From: Paraburkholderia kirstenboschensis
GTDB lineage: Bacteria > Pseudomonadota > Gammaproteobacteria > Burkholderiales > Burkholderiaceae
Assembly: GCF_904848585.1 (NCBI RefSeq)
Contig: NZ_CAJHCR010000003.1
Span: forward strand, 62,001 to 126,000
Reading direction: 5' to 3'
Length of the DNA: 64,000 nt
In this document: piece by piece, positions 27,907-36,150 of the stretch
How the letters are laid out: the number at the start of each line of letters is the position of its first letter
Position numbering within the stretch: position 1 is the stretch's first letter
Translations under genes and position numbers: made by a program
Notes under the pieces: generated by a model
What the model was told of the DNA's origin: nothing
What the model saw: the letters and a program-made list of their open reading frames with translations, nothing else
Databases searched by the model: none

Positions 27907-28809
27907 ATGCCTCAGTCATTCCAACAATCCGCCGGCCATATCGCGATTATCGGCTTCGGCGAAGTCGGCCCCGTCTTTGCGCGCGCATTCACCGAGGCGG
28001 GGCGCACGGTTTGCGCGTTCGACATCAAGCTGCAAGACGCGTCCACGCGCGGCGCGATCGTCGAGCGGGCGGAGAAAAGCGGCGCCCAGATCGCTGACGA
28101 TCTTGCGTCCGCGGTGCGCAATGCGCCGCTCGTGTTCTCCGCAGTCACCGCGAGCCAGGCCGAAGCCGTCGCAAGCGCCGCCGCCGGGCATCTTACGGCG
28201 GGCCAGGTGTTCATCGATCTGAATTCGGTGTCGCCCGCGGTCAAGCAGCGCAATAGCGCGGCGATTCAGCAAAGCGGCGCCGATTACGTGGAAGCCGCGG
28301 TCATGGCGCCCGTGCCGCCGCAAGGCATTCGGGTGCCGATGCTGCTCGGCGGGCGCGTCGCCGCGCAAACGGCAGAGCTTCTCAACGGACTCGGCATGCG
28401 CTCTGAAGCAGTGGCCCAGGAAGTCGGGCTCGCGTCGGCAATCAAGCTCTGCCGCAGCATCATGATCAAGGGCATGGAAGCACTGTGCGTTCAGTCGATG
28501 CTCGCCGCGCGTCAGTTCGACGTAGATGGCCGCGTGCTGGCTTCGCTCGCCGCCACCTTTCCGGGTGTGGGCTGGGACAACGGCTACGAAGCGTATCTGA
28601 TCGGACGAGTGGTCGAGCACGGTCAGCGGCGCTCGGAGGAAATGCGCGAAGCCGCGTTGATGCTCGACGGTCTCGGCATGTCGAGCGCGCTCGCAACCGC
28701 CGTGGCCGACGTGCAGGAGCAACTCGCCGCGCGCGCCGCGCCGCTCGTCGATGCAATCGACAAGAAAGGCAGCCTGCCGGAATGGCGGATATTGCTGAAG
28801 CCTATGTAA
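27907..28809 (+). CDS. NAD(P)-binding 6-phosphogluconate-dehydrogenase-like protein with DUF1932 C-domain
   Basis: The 300-residue protein has an N-terminal Rossmann domain (IAIIGFGEVGPVFARAFTEA, with GxGxxG) and the beta-HAD motif region (YVEAAVMAPVPPQG). A helical C-terminal domain of DUF1932 type follows (AIKLCRSIMIKGMEALCVQS). Relatives are 3-hydroxyacid dehydrogenases of uncertain substrate. The ATG is preceded by GGAGTTCCTGC. Position after ligJ-ligK suggests oxidation or reduction of a pathway acid, but the reaction is not established. Confidence 0.82.
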   Translation: MPQSFQQSAGHIAIIGFGEVGPVFARAFTEAGRTVCAFDIKLQDASTRGAIVERAEKSGAQIADDLASAVRNAPLVFSAVTASQAEAVASAAAGHLTAGQVFIDLNSVSPAVKQRNSAAIQQSGADYVEAAVMAPVPPQGIRVPMLLGGRVAAQTAELLNGLGMRSEAVAQEVGLASAIKLCRSIMIKGMEALCVQSMLAARQFDVDGRVLASLAATFPGVGWDNGYEAYLIGRVVEHGQRRSEEMREAALMLDGLGMSSALATAVADVQEQLAARAAPLVDAIDKKGSLPEWRILLKPM

Positions 28810-28939
28810 GCAGGAGCAGTTGACCGGGAAGTTGACCGCTCGTTGCCGTGCTCTCGCCGCTCTTTTCCACTAGCGCTCGCAGCACGGGACTGGGCTTTAA
28901 TCGCCGTCGATATCGCGAGCCACGCGTCCAGCACACGGC

Positions 28940-30634
28940 TCAGTTGTCGGGATGGCTCGCAACGAAGCTGACAAACGCGTTGTACGGCAAATTGAGTATT
29001 GCGCCGGCTATCATCAAGCCATATGTCGCATTGCCACTATCGAGCACGTAGTACATCACCGACTGCACGTCCTTCGTTTTTCTCGCCTGATAGTACGTTG
29101 CCAGGCGCGAACTGATGTAATCCGCGCGATATGCCTGGGTCTTCTCCGGTCCCGTGTTCCACTCGGTGAGCAGAAACGGCATACCGTAGCGCGCTTTACA
29201 GTACGCGGGCAGATCGAAGCTGGGACCGGTGCCGTCGGAGCCGATATCGAAGATGTCGCCGTACACCTCGTAGTTGTGCCACGTCGTGAGGTCCCAGCGC
29301 ACCGTCGGATAGCCGCTTGTGCCGTCCGGCTGCGTGCCGTCCCACAACGCGTCGGCCGCGCCGATGTCAGCGACGCAGAAGTTGATGCCGCACTTCGCCG
29401 TGGCCTGCGCCGATTTCACGCCGTCTATCATGCCGCGCATTACACCGCGCATGATCGGCCAGTTCGCGTTGTTGAAGTCGGAGGCCTTCGTCCCCGCATC
29501 GCTTGAGTTTAGAACGATGGCGGCGTCGCGGGTCAACTCGTTGCCGCACTCGTACATGACCACACCATACGGCGCGAGCGCGGCAGCGACTGTCGCGCCG
29601 CATGCGTGCCCCCGGGCGTATGCGACCGATTCGCTTGCAAAGAGCACGCCGTTCCAGTCCCGCACACCGATGTCGATCAGCACGAACAGCGTCAACCCTG
29701 CTGCCTGGAACGCCTGCGCGAGATTGACCACCGCGCCGAGTTGCGTCGGGTCGTCAGTGGCGCCGACGCGATAGGTCGAGCAGCCCATGTTCCTCATGAT
29801 CGATACGACTTCCGCGGGCGTATACAGATAGTCGTAGTGCCCGTTGATGCCATGGAACGTGCCGCTCGACGCCGCCACGGAAATGCGCGGGTCGGTACAG
29901 GGCAGCCATTGGTCGATGTCGTTGCACACGTAGAACTGGCCGCCCGTTGCCCGATACCAGAGCTTGCCGCCGTACCACAGCAATAGCGAGACATTGGCTG
30001 TGGCGCCGACCGCGACGTTGTTGCGAAGCACGACACCGCTCACGACGCTCCAGATCGCGCCCACTTTATCGATGATGTACGACGCGCCGGGAATCGTCGT
30101 GCCGTCGGCCGAGGTGCCGCCCAGGCGCGGATCGTTGCACGCGAACCAGTTGGAACCGTTCCAGCCGTAGAACTGTCCGCGGGTTCCGTCGCAATAGATG
30201 CCGCCGCCATACCAGAGCAGCAAGGACACGTTATAGGTGTTGCCGGCTTTCGCGCTATTCCGGTAGACCGATCCGCCGACGAGCGTCCAGACCGCCGCCT
30301 GGTTGTCGGTGATCGACGCGGCAGGCGGGACCAAGGTGCCGTCCGCCGATGCAGGCGTGCCGTGGTTCGATGCGCCGCCATTGCCGTTCGACCCGGACGA
30401 GCCGCCCTTCGCGCCCGTCGACGTCGCGCTGGTCTGCGTGCTGGCGGGGCTTCCCGTTGTCGCCGGGGCTCCATTGTTGCCCGTACTCGTGCCCGTGCCG
30501 TTCGAACCTGGCGTCGCGCTGCTGGTCACGCCGGCATTGGCTGTGCCTCCGCCCGAACCGCCGCCGCACGCGCTCAACACATAACTGCTGCCGACAGCTG
30601 TCAGCAGGCCGAGAAACTCACGTCGTTTAACCAT
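28940..30634 (-). CDS. Secreted glycosidase-like lipoprotein with two N-terminal LWYGG modules
   Basis: A paralogue of the protein at 10776-12098. The signal MVKRREFLGLLTAVGSSYVL ends in LSAC. A roughly 70-residue Gly/Ser/Thr/Ala linker follows, then two copies of the module. One has VWTLVGGSVYRN, LLLWYGGGIY and WFACNDPRL; the other has IWSVVSGVVLRN, LLLWYGGKLW and WLPCTDPRI. The barrel begins at FHGINGHYDYLYTPAE with YECGNELTR and FLLTEWNTGP as candidate catalytic glutamates. Start at 30634 is set by the signal peptide. Such domain duplication suggests a carbohydrate- or wall-binding role for the module (inference). Confidence 0.75.
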   Translation of the reverse strand: MVKRREFLGLLTAVGSSYVLSACGGGSGGGTANAGVTSSATPGSNGTGTSTGNNGAPATTGSPASTQTSATSTGAKGGSSGSNGNGGASNHGTPASADGTLVPPAASITDNQAAVWTLVGGSVYRNSAKAGNTYNVSLLLWYGGGIYCDGTRGQFYGWNGSNWFACNDPRLGGTSADGTTIPGASYIIDKVGAIWSVVSGVVLRNNVAVGATANVSLLLWYGGKLWYRATGGQFYVCNDIDQWLPCTDPRISVAASSGTFHGINGHYDYLYTPAEVVSIMRNMGCSTYRVGATDDPTQLGAVVNLAQAFQAAGLTLFVLIDIGVRDWNGVLFASESVAYARGHACGATVAAALAPYGVVMYECGNELTRDAAIVLNSSDAGTKASDFNNANWPIMRGVMRGMIDGVKSAQATAKCGINFCVADIGAADALWDGTQPDGTSGYPTVRWDLTTWHNYEVYGDIFDIGSDGTGPSFDLPAYCKARYGMPFLLTEWNTGPEKTQAYRADYISSRLATYYQARKTKDVQSVMYYVLDSGNATYGLMIAGAILNLPYNAFVSFVASHPDN

Positions 30635-30861
30635 GGCAAGGCAATCCAGCGCCGGGGCGCGCCCAGAAAAAAATCCGCGATTGGGGGATGTGGGATGCGT
30701 GTCCGGGAGGAGCGCCAATTTCGTTCGACATCCTTATCTATTGGCGTTGAAGCCAATCCAGGAGATGTCACTAGAAATGGGGCTCGGTAATTCTTCCCGT
30801 CGCCTGCTTCAGGCGATGCAACTCATGTCTGGATGTCGGCAATAAATCGCCGCTTGCGTAG

Positions 30862-31190
30862 GGTGAGATTGAAAAAAACTGGGGTAGCGGAAGCAATTGT
30901 CTGGCGCCAGGCGACAGCTACGCCTCCGGCATGGGCGGCCTGATCGGGCATAGCTACGGCACGATCACGCGCTCGGGCAGCAATGCGGACGCGTCCGCCG
31001 AAGGCACGCTTGGCGGACTAAGCGGAATCAATGCGGGGAAATTGCGGCAGTCGTATGCAACGGGCGCGGTGGCAGCGCAGGCGCATACCCGTCTGCGCTC
31101 GGCGTCGCGAGCACCAGCAACGGCACGATTGCGGGCGACGCGTACTGGGACATCCAACCACCCAGGCAACGCGCGATGTTTATAGTGGCA
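30862..31190 (+). pseudogene. Remnant of a GLUG-motif adhesin (filamentous haemagglutinin type)
   Basis: Between a stop near 30861 and about 31065 the frame reads GDSYASGMGGLIGHSYGTIT, GGLSGINAGKLRQSYATGAV and similar. These are GLUG-type repeats found in large secreted adhesins. A frameshift near 31070 moves the continuation (YPSALGVASTSNGTIAGDAY then WDI) to another frame. Neither end of the original gene is present. It is a decayed fragment about 300 bp long. The flanks (30635-30861 and 31191-31411) hold no gene I can support. Confidence 0.65.
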
Positions 31191-31411
31191 CCGGCATGTG
31201 GGCGACGCACGCGGGCGCTACGCATCCGGTATTGCGATGCAGCTTGCCCAACAGATAGCCTTTGTCATTTTCGTGAACCACGATTCGCAAGCGGATTCAG
31301 CGCCGCGTTGAATGCGAGCGCCGCACTGCCCTGCTGCTGCGGTCGCGTCCTGGTCTGCCCTTCATCCGTCGGATGTCCCGAGGATAGAACAGGACAGCCA
31401 GTCACGCTATT

Positions 31412-31427
31412 GGACCAAAGGCTCATT
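31412..31427 (+). promoter_or_regulatory. DosR-box-like motif, site 1 (upstream of PPK2)
   Basis: GGACCAAAGGCTCATT lies 74 bp before the PPK2 start codon. It shares 14 of 15 defined positions with GGACCAANGTCCNATT when C/T at position 12 is allowed. It is one of seven such intergenic sites between 31 and 50 kb. Confidence 0.55.
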
Positions 31428-31500
31428 GCTTGCCGCGATGCGGCCGCATACTCTAGGGAATCATCAATAAGGCTGTGGCGGCGCGCGCGGAGAGATTGCA

Positions 31501-32316
31501 ATGACGAAGCACCAAAGCAAACAGGACGGCGTCAGTGAGCGTGAGAAGTTATCCAATAAGCAATATCTGCGCGAACTTACGCCAATGCAGGTCGAACTGG
31601 TGAAACTGCAGGAATGGGTCGTTCAAACGGGGCAAAAGATCTGCATCGTTTTTGAAGGGCGCGACGGCGCCGGCAAGGGCGGCACGATCAAGGCAATCAC
31701 CGAAAGAGTCAGTCCGCGTGTATTCCGTGTGGTCGCGCTGCCCGCACCTACGGATCGCGAGAAAAGCCAGATGTACGTGCAACGCTACCTGCCTCACTTG
31801 CCTGCAGCCGGAGAAATAGTGATCTTCGATCGCAGTTGGTATAACCGGGCGGGCGTTGAGCGAGTAATGGGTTTTTGCACCGAAAACGAAGCGGTGAGCT
31901 TTCTCAAGGCGGTCCCGCTGGTGGAACGTGCAATCGTTCACTCCGGCATTATCCTGCTCAAATACTGGCTCGAAGTCAGCGAAGAAGAACAGACTCGCCG
32001 TCTGGAAGGCCGCATCACAGACGGGCGCAAAGTCTGGAAACTCTCCGGCATGGATTTGAAGTCTTACAGCCGGTGGTACGACTATTCGCGTGCGCGCGAC
32101 GCAATGTTCGAAGCGTCCGACACCGATTTCGCCCCATGGTTTGTCGCGGTCTCAGACGACAAGCGGCGTGCACGACTCAATATCATTAGCGATCTGCTGC
32201 AAAAGATTCCCTATCAGACCGTCGCGCGCGAAAAGGTCACCCTACCTGCCCGGCAAAAGCCGAACGGATACAAGGAGCCCGACTATCCGTTCAAATACGT
32301 GGCCGAACGATTCTGA
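31501..32316 (+). CDS. ppk2: Polyphosphate kinase 2 family protein
   Basis: The 271-residue protein has a Walker A loop GRDGAGKGG near residue 54, the RVVALPAPTDREKSQMYVQR lid segment and FDRSWYNRAGVERVMGFC (Walker B and catalytic Asp-Arg). It ends with DFAPWFVAVSDDKRRARLN. This matches single-domain class I PPK2, which uses polyphosphate to phosphorylate nucleoside diphosphates. The ATG is preceded by GAGAGATTGCA. A DosR-box-like site lies 74 bp upstream, which would place polyphosphate-driven nucleotide supply under stress or low-oxygen control (inference). Confidence 0.93.
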   Translation: MTKHQSKQDGVSEREKLSNKQYLRELTPMQVELVKLQEWVVQTGQKICIVFEGRDGAGKGGTIKAITERVSPRVFRVVALPAPTDREKSQMYVQRYLPHLPAAGEIVIFDRSWYNRAGVERVMGFCTENEAVSFLKAVPLVERAIVHSGIILLKYWLEVSEEEQTRRLEGRITDGRKVWKLSGMDLKSYSRWYDYSRARDAMFEASDTDFAPWFVAVSDDKRRARLNIISDLLQKIPYQTVAREKVTLPARQKPNGYKEPDYPFKYVAERF

Positions 32317-32391
32317 CCGCGCCAATTGCGTTGCTCTGCTCGCGCAGCGGAGCACGGCGCTGTAATTGAAATTGAACGATCCGCCGGATAT

Positions 32392-32421
32392 GGCGTGCAG
32401 ACACCCGGGTGTCTGCACGCC
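32392..32421. terminator. 30-bp perfect palindrome downstream of PPK2
   Basis: GGCGTGCAGACACCC (32392-32406) is immediately followed by its exact complement, giving a 15-bp stem with no forced loop. It lies between the convergent PPK2 and surface-protein genes. There is no T-run on either strand, so it may be a transcript barrier or repeat-derived cruciform rather than a classical terminator. Confidence 0.5.
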
Positions 32422-32438
32422 TGGGTGCGTACGATCGG

Positions 32439-32993
32439 CTATTTCCTGAGTATCTTCCACGGTCCGCCGGCCGTCTTGCAAACAGTCGGTGTCCAACTCT
32501 GTGTCTGACCTTTCGCATTTGCCACGAGCGTCGTGGTACGGCACGTCCGGTCACCTTTCGTCGACGTGTCGTGCGGCGTGATGGTGCCATTGATCGCAAC
32601 CGGGTTACCGGTTCCCGCATTACTCCACGGAACGACTTCACCGTCTTTCTTTTCCAGCGCCTGTTGCGCGGCGTCGTTGAGCGCCTTTCGGTCGGCTTCT
32701 CTCATGAAGCTGATCGGAGTGTCTTTCAGGAAGTTCAAATTCGAAGCGACGCTGCCCCCACTCACGACAAGCAGCGTAGCTCCGGTCATGCAACGTACGA
32801 ACAAGTGAGCAAGCGAGCGCGTCGGTCGCAGCTGCGCGAGTGCGCGGCGCCCGGCTATTGAAGGAGGCGGGTCGAAACGCACGACCGGAAAGAAACAAGG
32901 AACCGCAGCCGGGACCGGAATCGGAACCGGGACCGGAACCGGAACTGCGGCGATCGCACAAACGCGCGAGGCACCGCCCGTAGGTCTGTTCAT
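32439..32993 (-). CDS. RT0821/Lpp0805-type surface protein with (Val-Pro) repeat
   Basis: The C-terminal 100 residues (NFLKDTPISFMREADRKALN, then WSNAGTGNPVAINGTITP and CRTTTLVANAKGQTQSW) are the conserved outer-membrane surface-antigen domain related to 17-kDa antigens. ATG at 32993 has an excellent AGGAG 8 bp upstream, but the first 85 residues are odd. A VPVPVPVPIPVP run is encoded by six tandem hexamers, and no clear signal peptide is present. A second possible start, MTGATLLVVSGGSVASNLN, lies at 32789. A frameshift or repeat expansion in the former signal region is possible. Confidence 0.6.
   Translation of the reverse strand: MNRPTGGASRVCAIAAVPVPVPVPIPVPAAVPCFFPVVRFDPPPSIAGRRALAQLRPTRSLAHLFVRCMTGATLLVVSGGSVASNLNFLKDTPISFMREADRKALNDAAQQALEKKDGEVVPWSNAGTGNPVAINGTITPHDTSTKGDRTCRTTTLVANAKGQTQSWTPTVCKTAGGPWKILRK
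32911..32946. repeat. Hexamer tandem repeat, six copies
   Basis: Six consecutive 6-bp units of the form GG(G/A)A(C/T)C, consensus GGAACC, encode alternating Val-Pro on the minus strand. Such short in-frame repeats can change copy number by slippage. Confidence 0.75.
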
Positions 32994-33061
32994 CTCTCGT
33001 TCTCCTCGTTGACGCCAAACTGCGCTGAGTGCGTACTACGCCCTTACCCGCTGGAGCGGCG

Positions 33062-33322
33062 TTATTGCGGCGCGCCAGAATGTGCTGCGGCGATCGCTTT
33101 GTCCCGCTCGGAGCGCGCTTTGGCGACTTCCTCGTTACGAACCTTGTCCGCCGCCTGGACTCTCTTCTTGTAAGCGGCGTTTGCGGCCCTAACCTCGTTA
33201 TGCATCTGGACAATGCTATCGCTGTGTTGTGCATTCGACGCACCGGCGCTGGTCTGCGCCCACGTTGGCGTGGATACCACAAGCACAGATATGGTGGCTG
33301 GAATCAGTAGGAGTCGATTCAT
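33062..33322 (-). CDS. Small periplasmic coiled-coil protein
   Basis: Starts at ATG 33322 after GGAGAGAGCAAAAA. The 86-residue product has a signal peptide (MNRLLLIPATISVLVVSTPT, cleavage after WAQ). The mature part is highly charged and helical (VRAANAAYKKRVQAADKVR, VAKARSERDKAIAAA). No family is recognised. It lies between the surface-protein and SulP genes on the same strand, so the three may be co-expressed. Confidence 0.7.
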   Translation of the reverse strand: MNRLLLIPATISVLVVSTPTWAQTSAGASNAQHSDSIVQMHNEVRAANAAYKKRVQAADKVRNEEVAKARSERDKAIAAAHSGAPQ

Positions 33323-33431
33323 TTTTTGCTCTCTCCGAAGTAGCAAAGCTGCATGATTAAGACAGGCCGGCGACCAATCGATAGAACCGCGTCTCGCCCG
33401 GCCTCGCGACGCGCGTAATTTCATGAACCGC

Positions 33432-35225
33432 TCAGCCCGGTTTACTCACGACCTTCGTGGCCGCTTGTTCCTTGTCTCGCTGGGAGCCATTCGAGTCCGC
33501 CGCGCGGCCAGATTCGAACTCGTCTACAACGTCTGCCACCGAGCGCCGGCGTCCAATCGGCCCAACACGTGCCTCGAGATTCTCGGCGCGGAGCATGTCG
33601 CGCGCTTCAGCATGTGCGCCGACTATCCGCAGGTCTATTCCTTCAGCTTGCAATGCGCCATGCAGCGCGGCCAGCATGCGCGCACCTGAGAGATCGACCG
33701 CGGGCGAATTCGACAGGTCGCAAATCACCAATCTGATCGGCTCGCTGACTTCGTGGATTTTTGCCAATACTGTCTGACGTACGTGTTCGATATTGAAGTA
33801 CAGCAACGATGCGGCGACCCGAAACACGAGCACGTTCGGAATAGATTCGTTTTCGGCATGACGTTGGCTATCGGAGAAGCGCCGGGTTCCGCGAATGCGG
33901 CCGAGAAACGCCACATGCGGGCGCGCGGCTCGCCTGATAATCAGTAGCATTGAAACGAGTACGGCGACGATCACGCCCCTCAGAATACCGAGCGTCAGGA
34001 CCGCCGCAAAAGCGACGAACGAGACTGCAAACTCATAGCGACTCACGCGCCACAGATGACGAATCTCGCGCACATCGATCAGTCCCTTGACCGCGACCAT
34101 CACGATCGCCGCGAGAACCACGGTCGGCAAGTTCGTGAGCAGCTCGGTTAGAAACATCAGACATAGGGCGATCGTGAGCGATGCAAACACGAGAGCCAAT
34201 GGCGTCCGTGCGCCGGCCTTGTCGTTGACTGAAGACTGGGACAGTCCACCGGCGACCGGATAGCCCTGGAACAGCCCGGCGGCCAGATTTGCCGCACCCA
34301 GGCCTAGCAATTCCTGCCGGGCGTCGATCTCATAACCATTGGCTTGCGCGAGCGCGCGTGCAGCAGAGACGCTCTCGACGTAAGCCAGCAGCAGACAGGC
34401 AAATGCGAGAGGAACAATGCCGTCGACGTCTCGCACGCGCAGGGTGGGCAGACGGAATTCGGGCAGCCCTCGCGGCAACGCACCTACAACAGAGAAGCCG
34501 TGCGCCGCTAATGAAGTGATGGAAACAATGATGGTCGAGACGACAACGACCGCGAGGGCGACCGGCCTTCCTGGCAAGTATTTTTCGCCTGACACTAAAA
34601 CGGCGATGCAGACAAGACCGAAAATCAGCACGATCAAAGTCGTATCGGGAATCTGTGCGCCGAGAACGATGAGACGTTCGAAAAACGACTCGCCTCCCCC
34701 TTTCGTGCCCAAAAGTTTCGGAAGCTGCGTCAATGCGATCGTGAGCGCTGCGCCCGCCTTGAAGCCCACGAGTATCGTTTCGCTGATGAAGTTGACGAGT
34801 GAACTTAGGCGTAGCAGCCACGCAATGCAGCACATGCATGCAATCAATAAGGCAGTGAGAGCGGCAATCGAGGCCCACCGCGCGGGATCGCCATTCGCCA
34901 TGCCTGCAACGGTGACACCGACCAGCATCGAAATAGCCGACGTCGGGCCAATCGCAAGTTGCCGCGACGATCCGAAAAACGCGTAGAACAAGCCGCCCGC
35001 GAGATAACAGTAGATGCCGTATTGCGGTGGCAAGCCGGCAAGCGACGCATAAGCCAATGACACAGGAATGCCATACGCGGCTAACGTGACACCGGCGATC
35101 GCATCCTTCATTAGCCACTTTGGCTGATAGGAACCGAGCCATTGTGCAGGCGGAAAGACCGAGCGCCAGCCGGTGGTCGCGACCGCATCCGTCGCCCGGC
35201 CTGCGGCGCGCGCTTCATTGGTCAC
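33432..35225 (-). CDS. SulP-family anion transporter with C-terminal STAS domain
   Basis: GTG at 35225 follows GGAGGAAAACTGTC. The 597-residue protein has about 12-14 helices with the SLC26/SulP signature (GVTLAAYGIPVSLAYASLAG, PPQYGIYC). A cytoplasmic STAS domain follows (VLVFRVAASLLYFNIEHV, VICDLSNSPAVDLSGARML). Family members carry sulfate, bicarbonate or dicarboxylates; the substrate here is open. A DosR-box-like site in matching orientation lies about 130 bp upstream. Confidence 0.92.
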   Translation of the reverse strand: MTNEARAAGRATDAVATTGWRSVFPPAQWLGSYQPKWLMKDAIAGVTLAAYGIPVSLAYASLAGLPPQYGIYCYLAGGLFYAFFGSSRQLAIGPTSAISMLVGVTVAGMANGDPARWASIAALTALLIACMCCIAWLLRLSSLVNFISETILVGFKAGAALTIALTQLPKLLGTKGGGESFFERLIVLGAQIPDTTLIVLIFGLVCIAVLVSGEKYLPGRPVALAVVVVSTIIVSITSLAAHGFSVVGALPRGLPEFRLPTLRVRDVDGIVPLAFACLLLAYVESVSAARALAQANGYEIDARQELLGLGAANLAAGLFQGYPVAGGLSQSSVNDKAGARTPLALVFASLTIALCLMFLTELLTNLPTVVLAAIVMVAVKGLIDVREIRHLWRVSRYEFAVSFVAFAAVLTLGILRGVIVAVLVSMLLIIRRAARPHVAFLGRIRGTRRFSDSQRHAENESIPNVLVFRVAASLLYFNIEHVRQTVLAKIHEVSEPIRLVICDLSNSPAVDLSGARMLAALHGALQAEGIDLRIVGAHAEARDMLRAENLEARVGPIGRRRSVADVVDEFESGRAADSNGSQRDKEQAATKVVSKPG

Positions 35226-35354
35226 GACAGTTTTCCTCCAGGGCGAGAGCCGGCGACAGCAAGCCTCAAGCATTCGAGACGGCTGTGTTAGCGCTATTGG
35301 CAGCGTGCATGACCGTACTAGCCCTCAAGCGTAGACGCCTGGTCAGGAGCATGG

Positions 35355-35370
35355 AATCGGACTTTGGTCC
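35355..35370 (-). promoter_or_regulatory. DosR-box-like motif, site 2 (upstream of SulP gene)
   Basis: Read on the minus strand this is GGACCAAAGTCCGATT, a full match to the shared consensus. It lies 130 bp before the SulP start. The same 350-bp intergenic region (35226-35577) holds site 3 facing the opposite gene; no other feature is seen there. Confidence 0.65.
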
Positions 35371-35487
35371 TAAGCGAATTGCGGGGTTGTACTACCCGAC
35401 ATTCCGGTCACGGTACTCCGGTGTAATAGGGCGTGAAAGCAGCATCGCTGCGAATGCCTGTACAGGAGGCCGATGGCAGGCCGAATA

Positions 35488-35503
35488 GGACCATGGTCCC
35501 ATT
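35488..35503 (+). promoter_or_regulatory. DosR-box-like motif, site 3 (upstream of glycine-zipper gene)
   Basis: GGACCATGGTCCCATT has a perfectly palindromic 12-bp core. It ends 75 bp before the glycine-zipper gene start. It is preceded by TA as in sites 2 and 7. Confidence 0.65.
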
Positions 35504-35577
35504 GTGTGCGCAGACCTCTGAACGCAATCATCAGGAGACGGGCCGCTACCGGCACATAGCCCGACCGAGGAGGTGCT

Positions 35578-36051
35578 GTGAACACACTAAGGAAGTGCTG
35601 CGTGTACGGTTTCGCAATCTGCATACTGCTAGGCCCCGGCGCGCCGCAGGCCAAGCCGATCGCCTACCCCGCCAAAGGACAGAGCGCCCAGAAGCAGCAG
35701 GAGGACGACGGTGCGTGTTATTCCTGGGCCAAGAACAACACGGGCGTCGACCCTGCGGCGGTCGCCAACGCTCCGCCGCCGCCATCGGGACCCGCGGTGG
35801 GCGGTGGCGAGCGCGTTCATGGTGCCGCGCGGGGCGCGGCCGGTGGCGCCGTGATCGGTGCTATTGGCGGAGATGCAGGCAAAGGCGCGGCCATCGGCGC
35901 AGTCGCCGGCACCATGGTCGGCGGCTCCAGGGCGCGGCAGAACCGACGCGCAGCCGAGGCGTCCGGTCAGGCGCAATCTCAAGGCGCCATCGATACGTTC
36001 AACCGCGCGTATGCCGCGTGTATGGAAGGGCGAGGCTACACGATCAAATGA
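35578..36051 (+). CDS. Exported glycine-zipper protein
   Basis: GTG start at 35578 behind GAGGAGGTGCT. The 157-residue protein has a signal peptide (CCVYGFAICILLGPGAPQA) and a Cys-containing mature N-terminus. A glycine-zipper hairpin follows (GGAVIGAIGGDAGKGAAIG, GAVAGTMVGG), then RQNRRAAEASGQAQSQGAID. Similar proteins sit in or near the outer membrane; the biochemical role is unknown. The preceding DosR-box-like site links it to the neighbouring stress genes. Confidence 0.8.
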   Translation: MNTLRKCCVYGFAICILLGPGAPQAKPIAYPAKGQSAQKQQEDDGACYSWAKNNTGVDPAAVANAPPPPSGPAVGGGERVHGAARGAAGGAVIGAIGGDAGKGAAIGAVAGTMVGGSRARQNRRAAEASGQAQSQGAIDTFNRAYAACMEGRGYTIK

Positions 36052-36150
36052 ACAGCGCCTGGTTATAGCGCAGCACATATGCCTGCGTGTGACGCCATCG
36101 CCGCGTAATTGGCGCGGCGGCCCCCCGGTCGGACATTCGAGGAGATCAGC

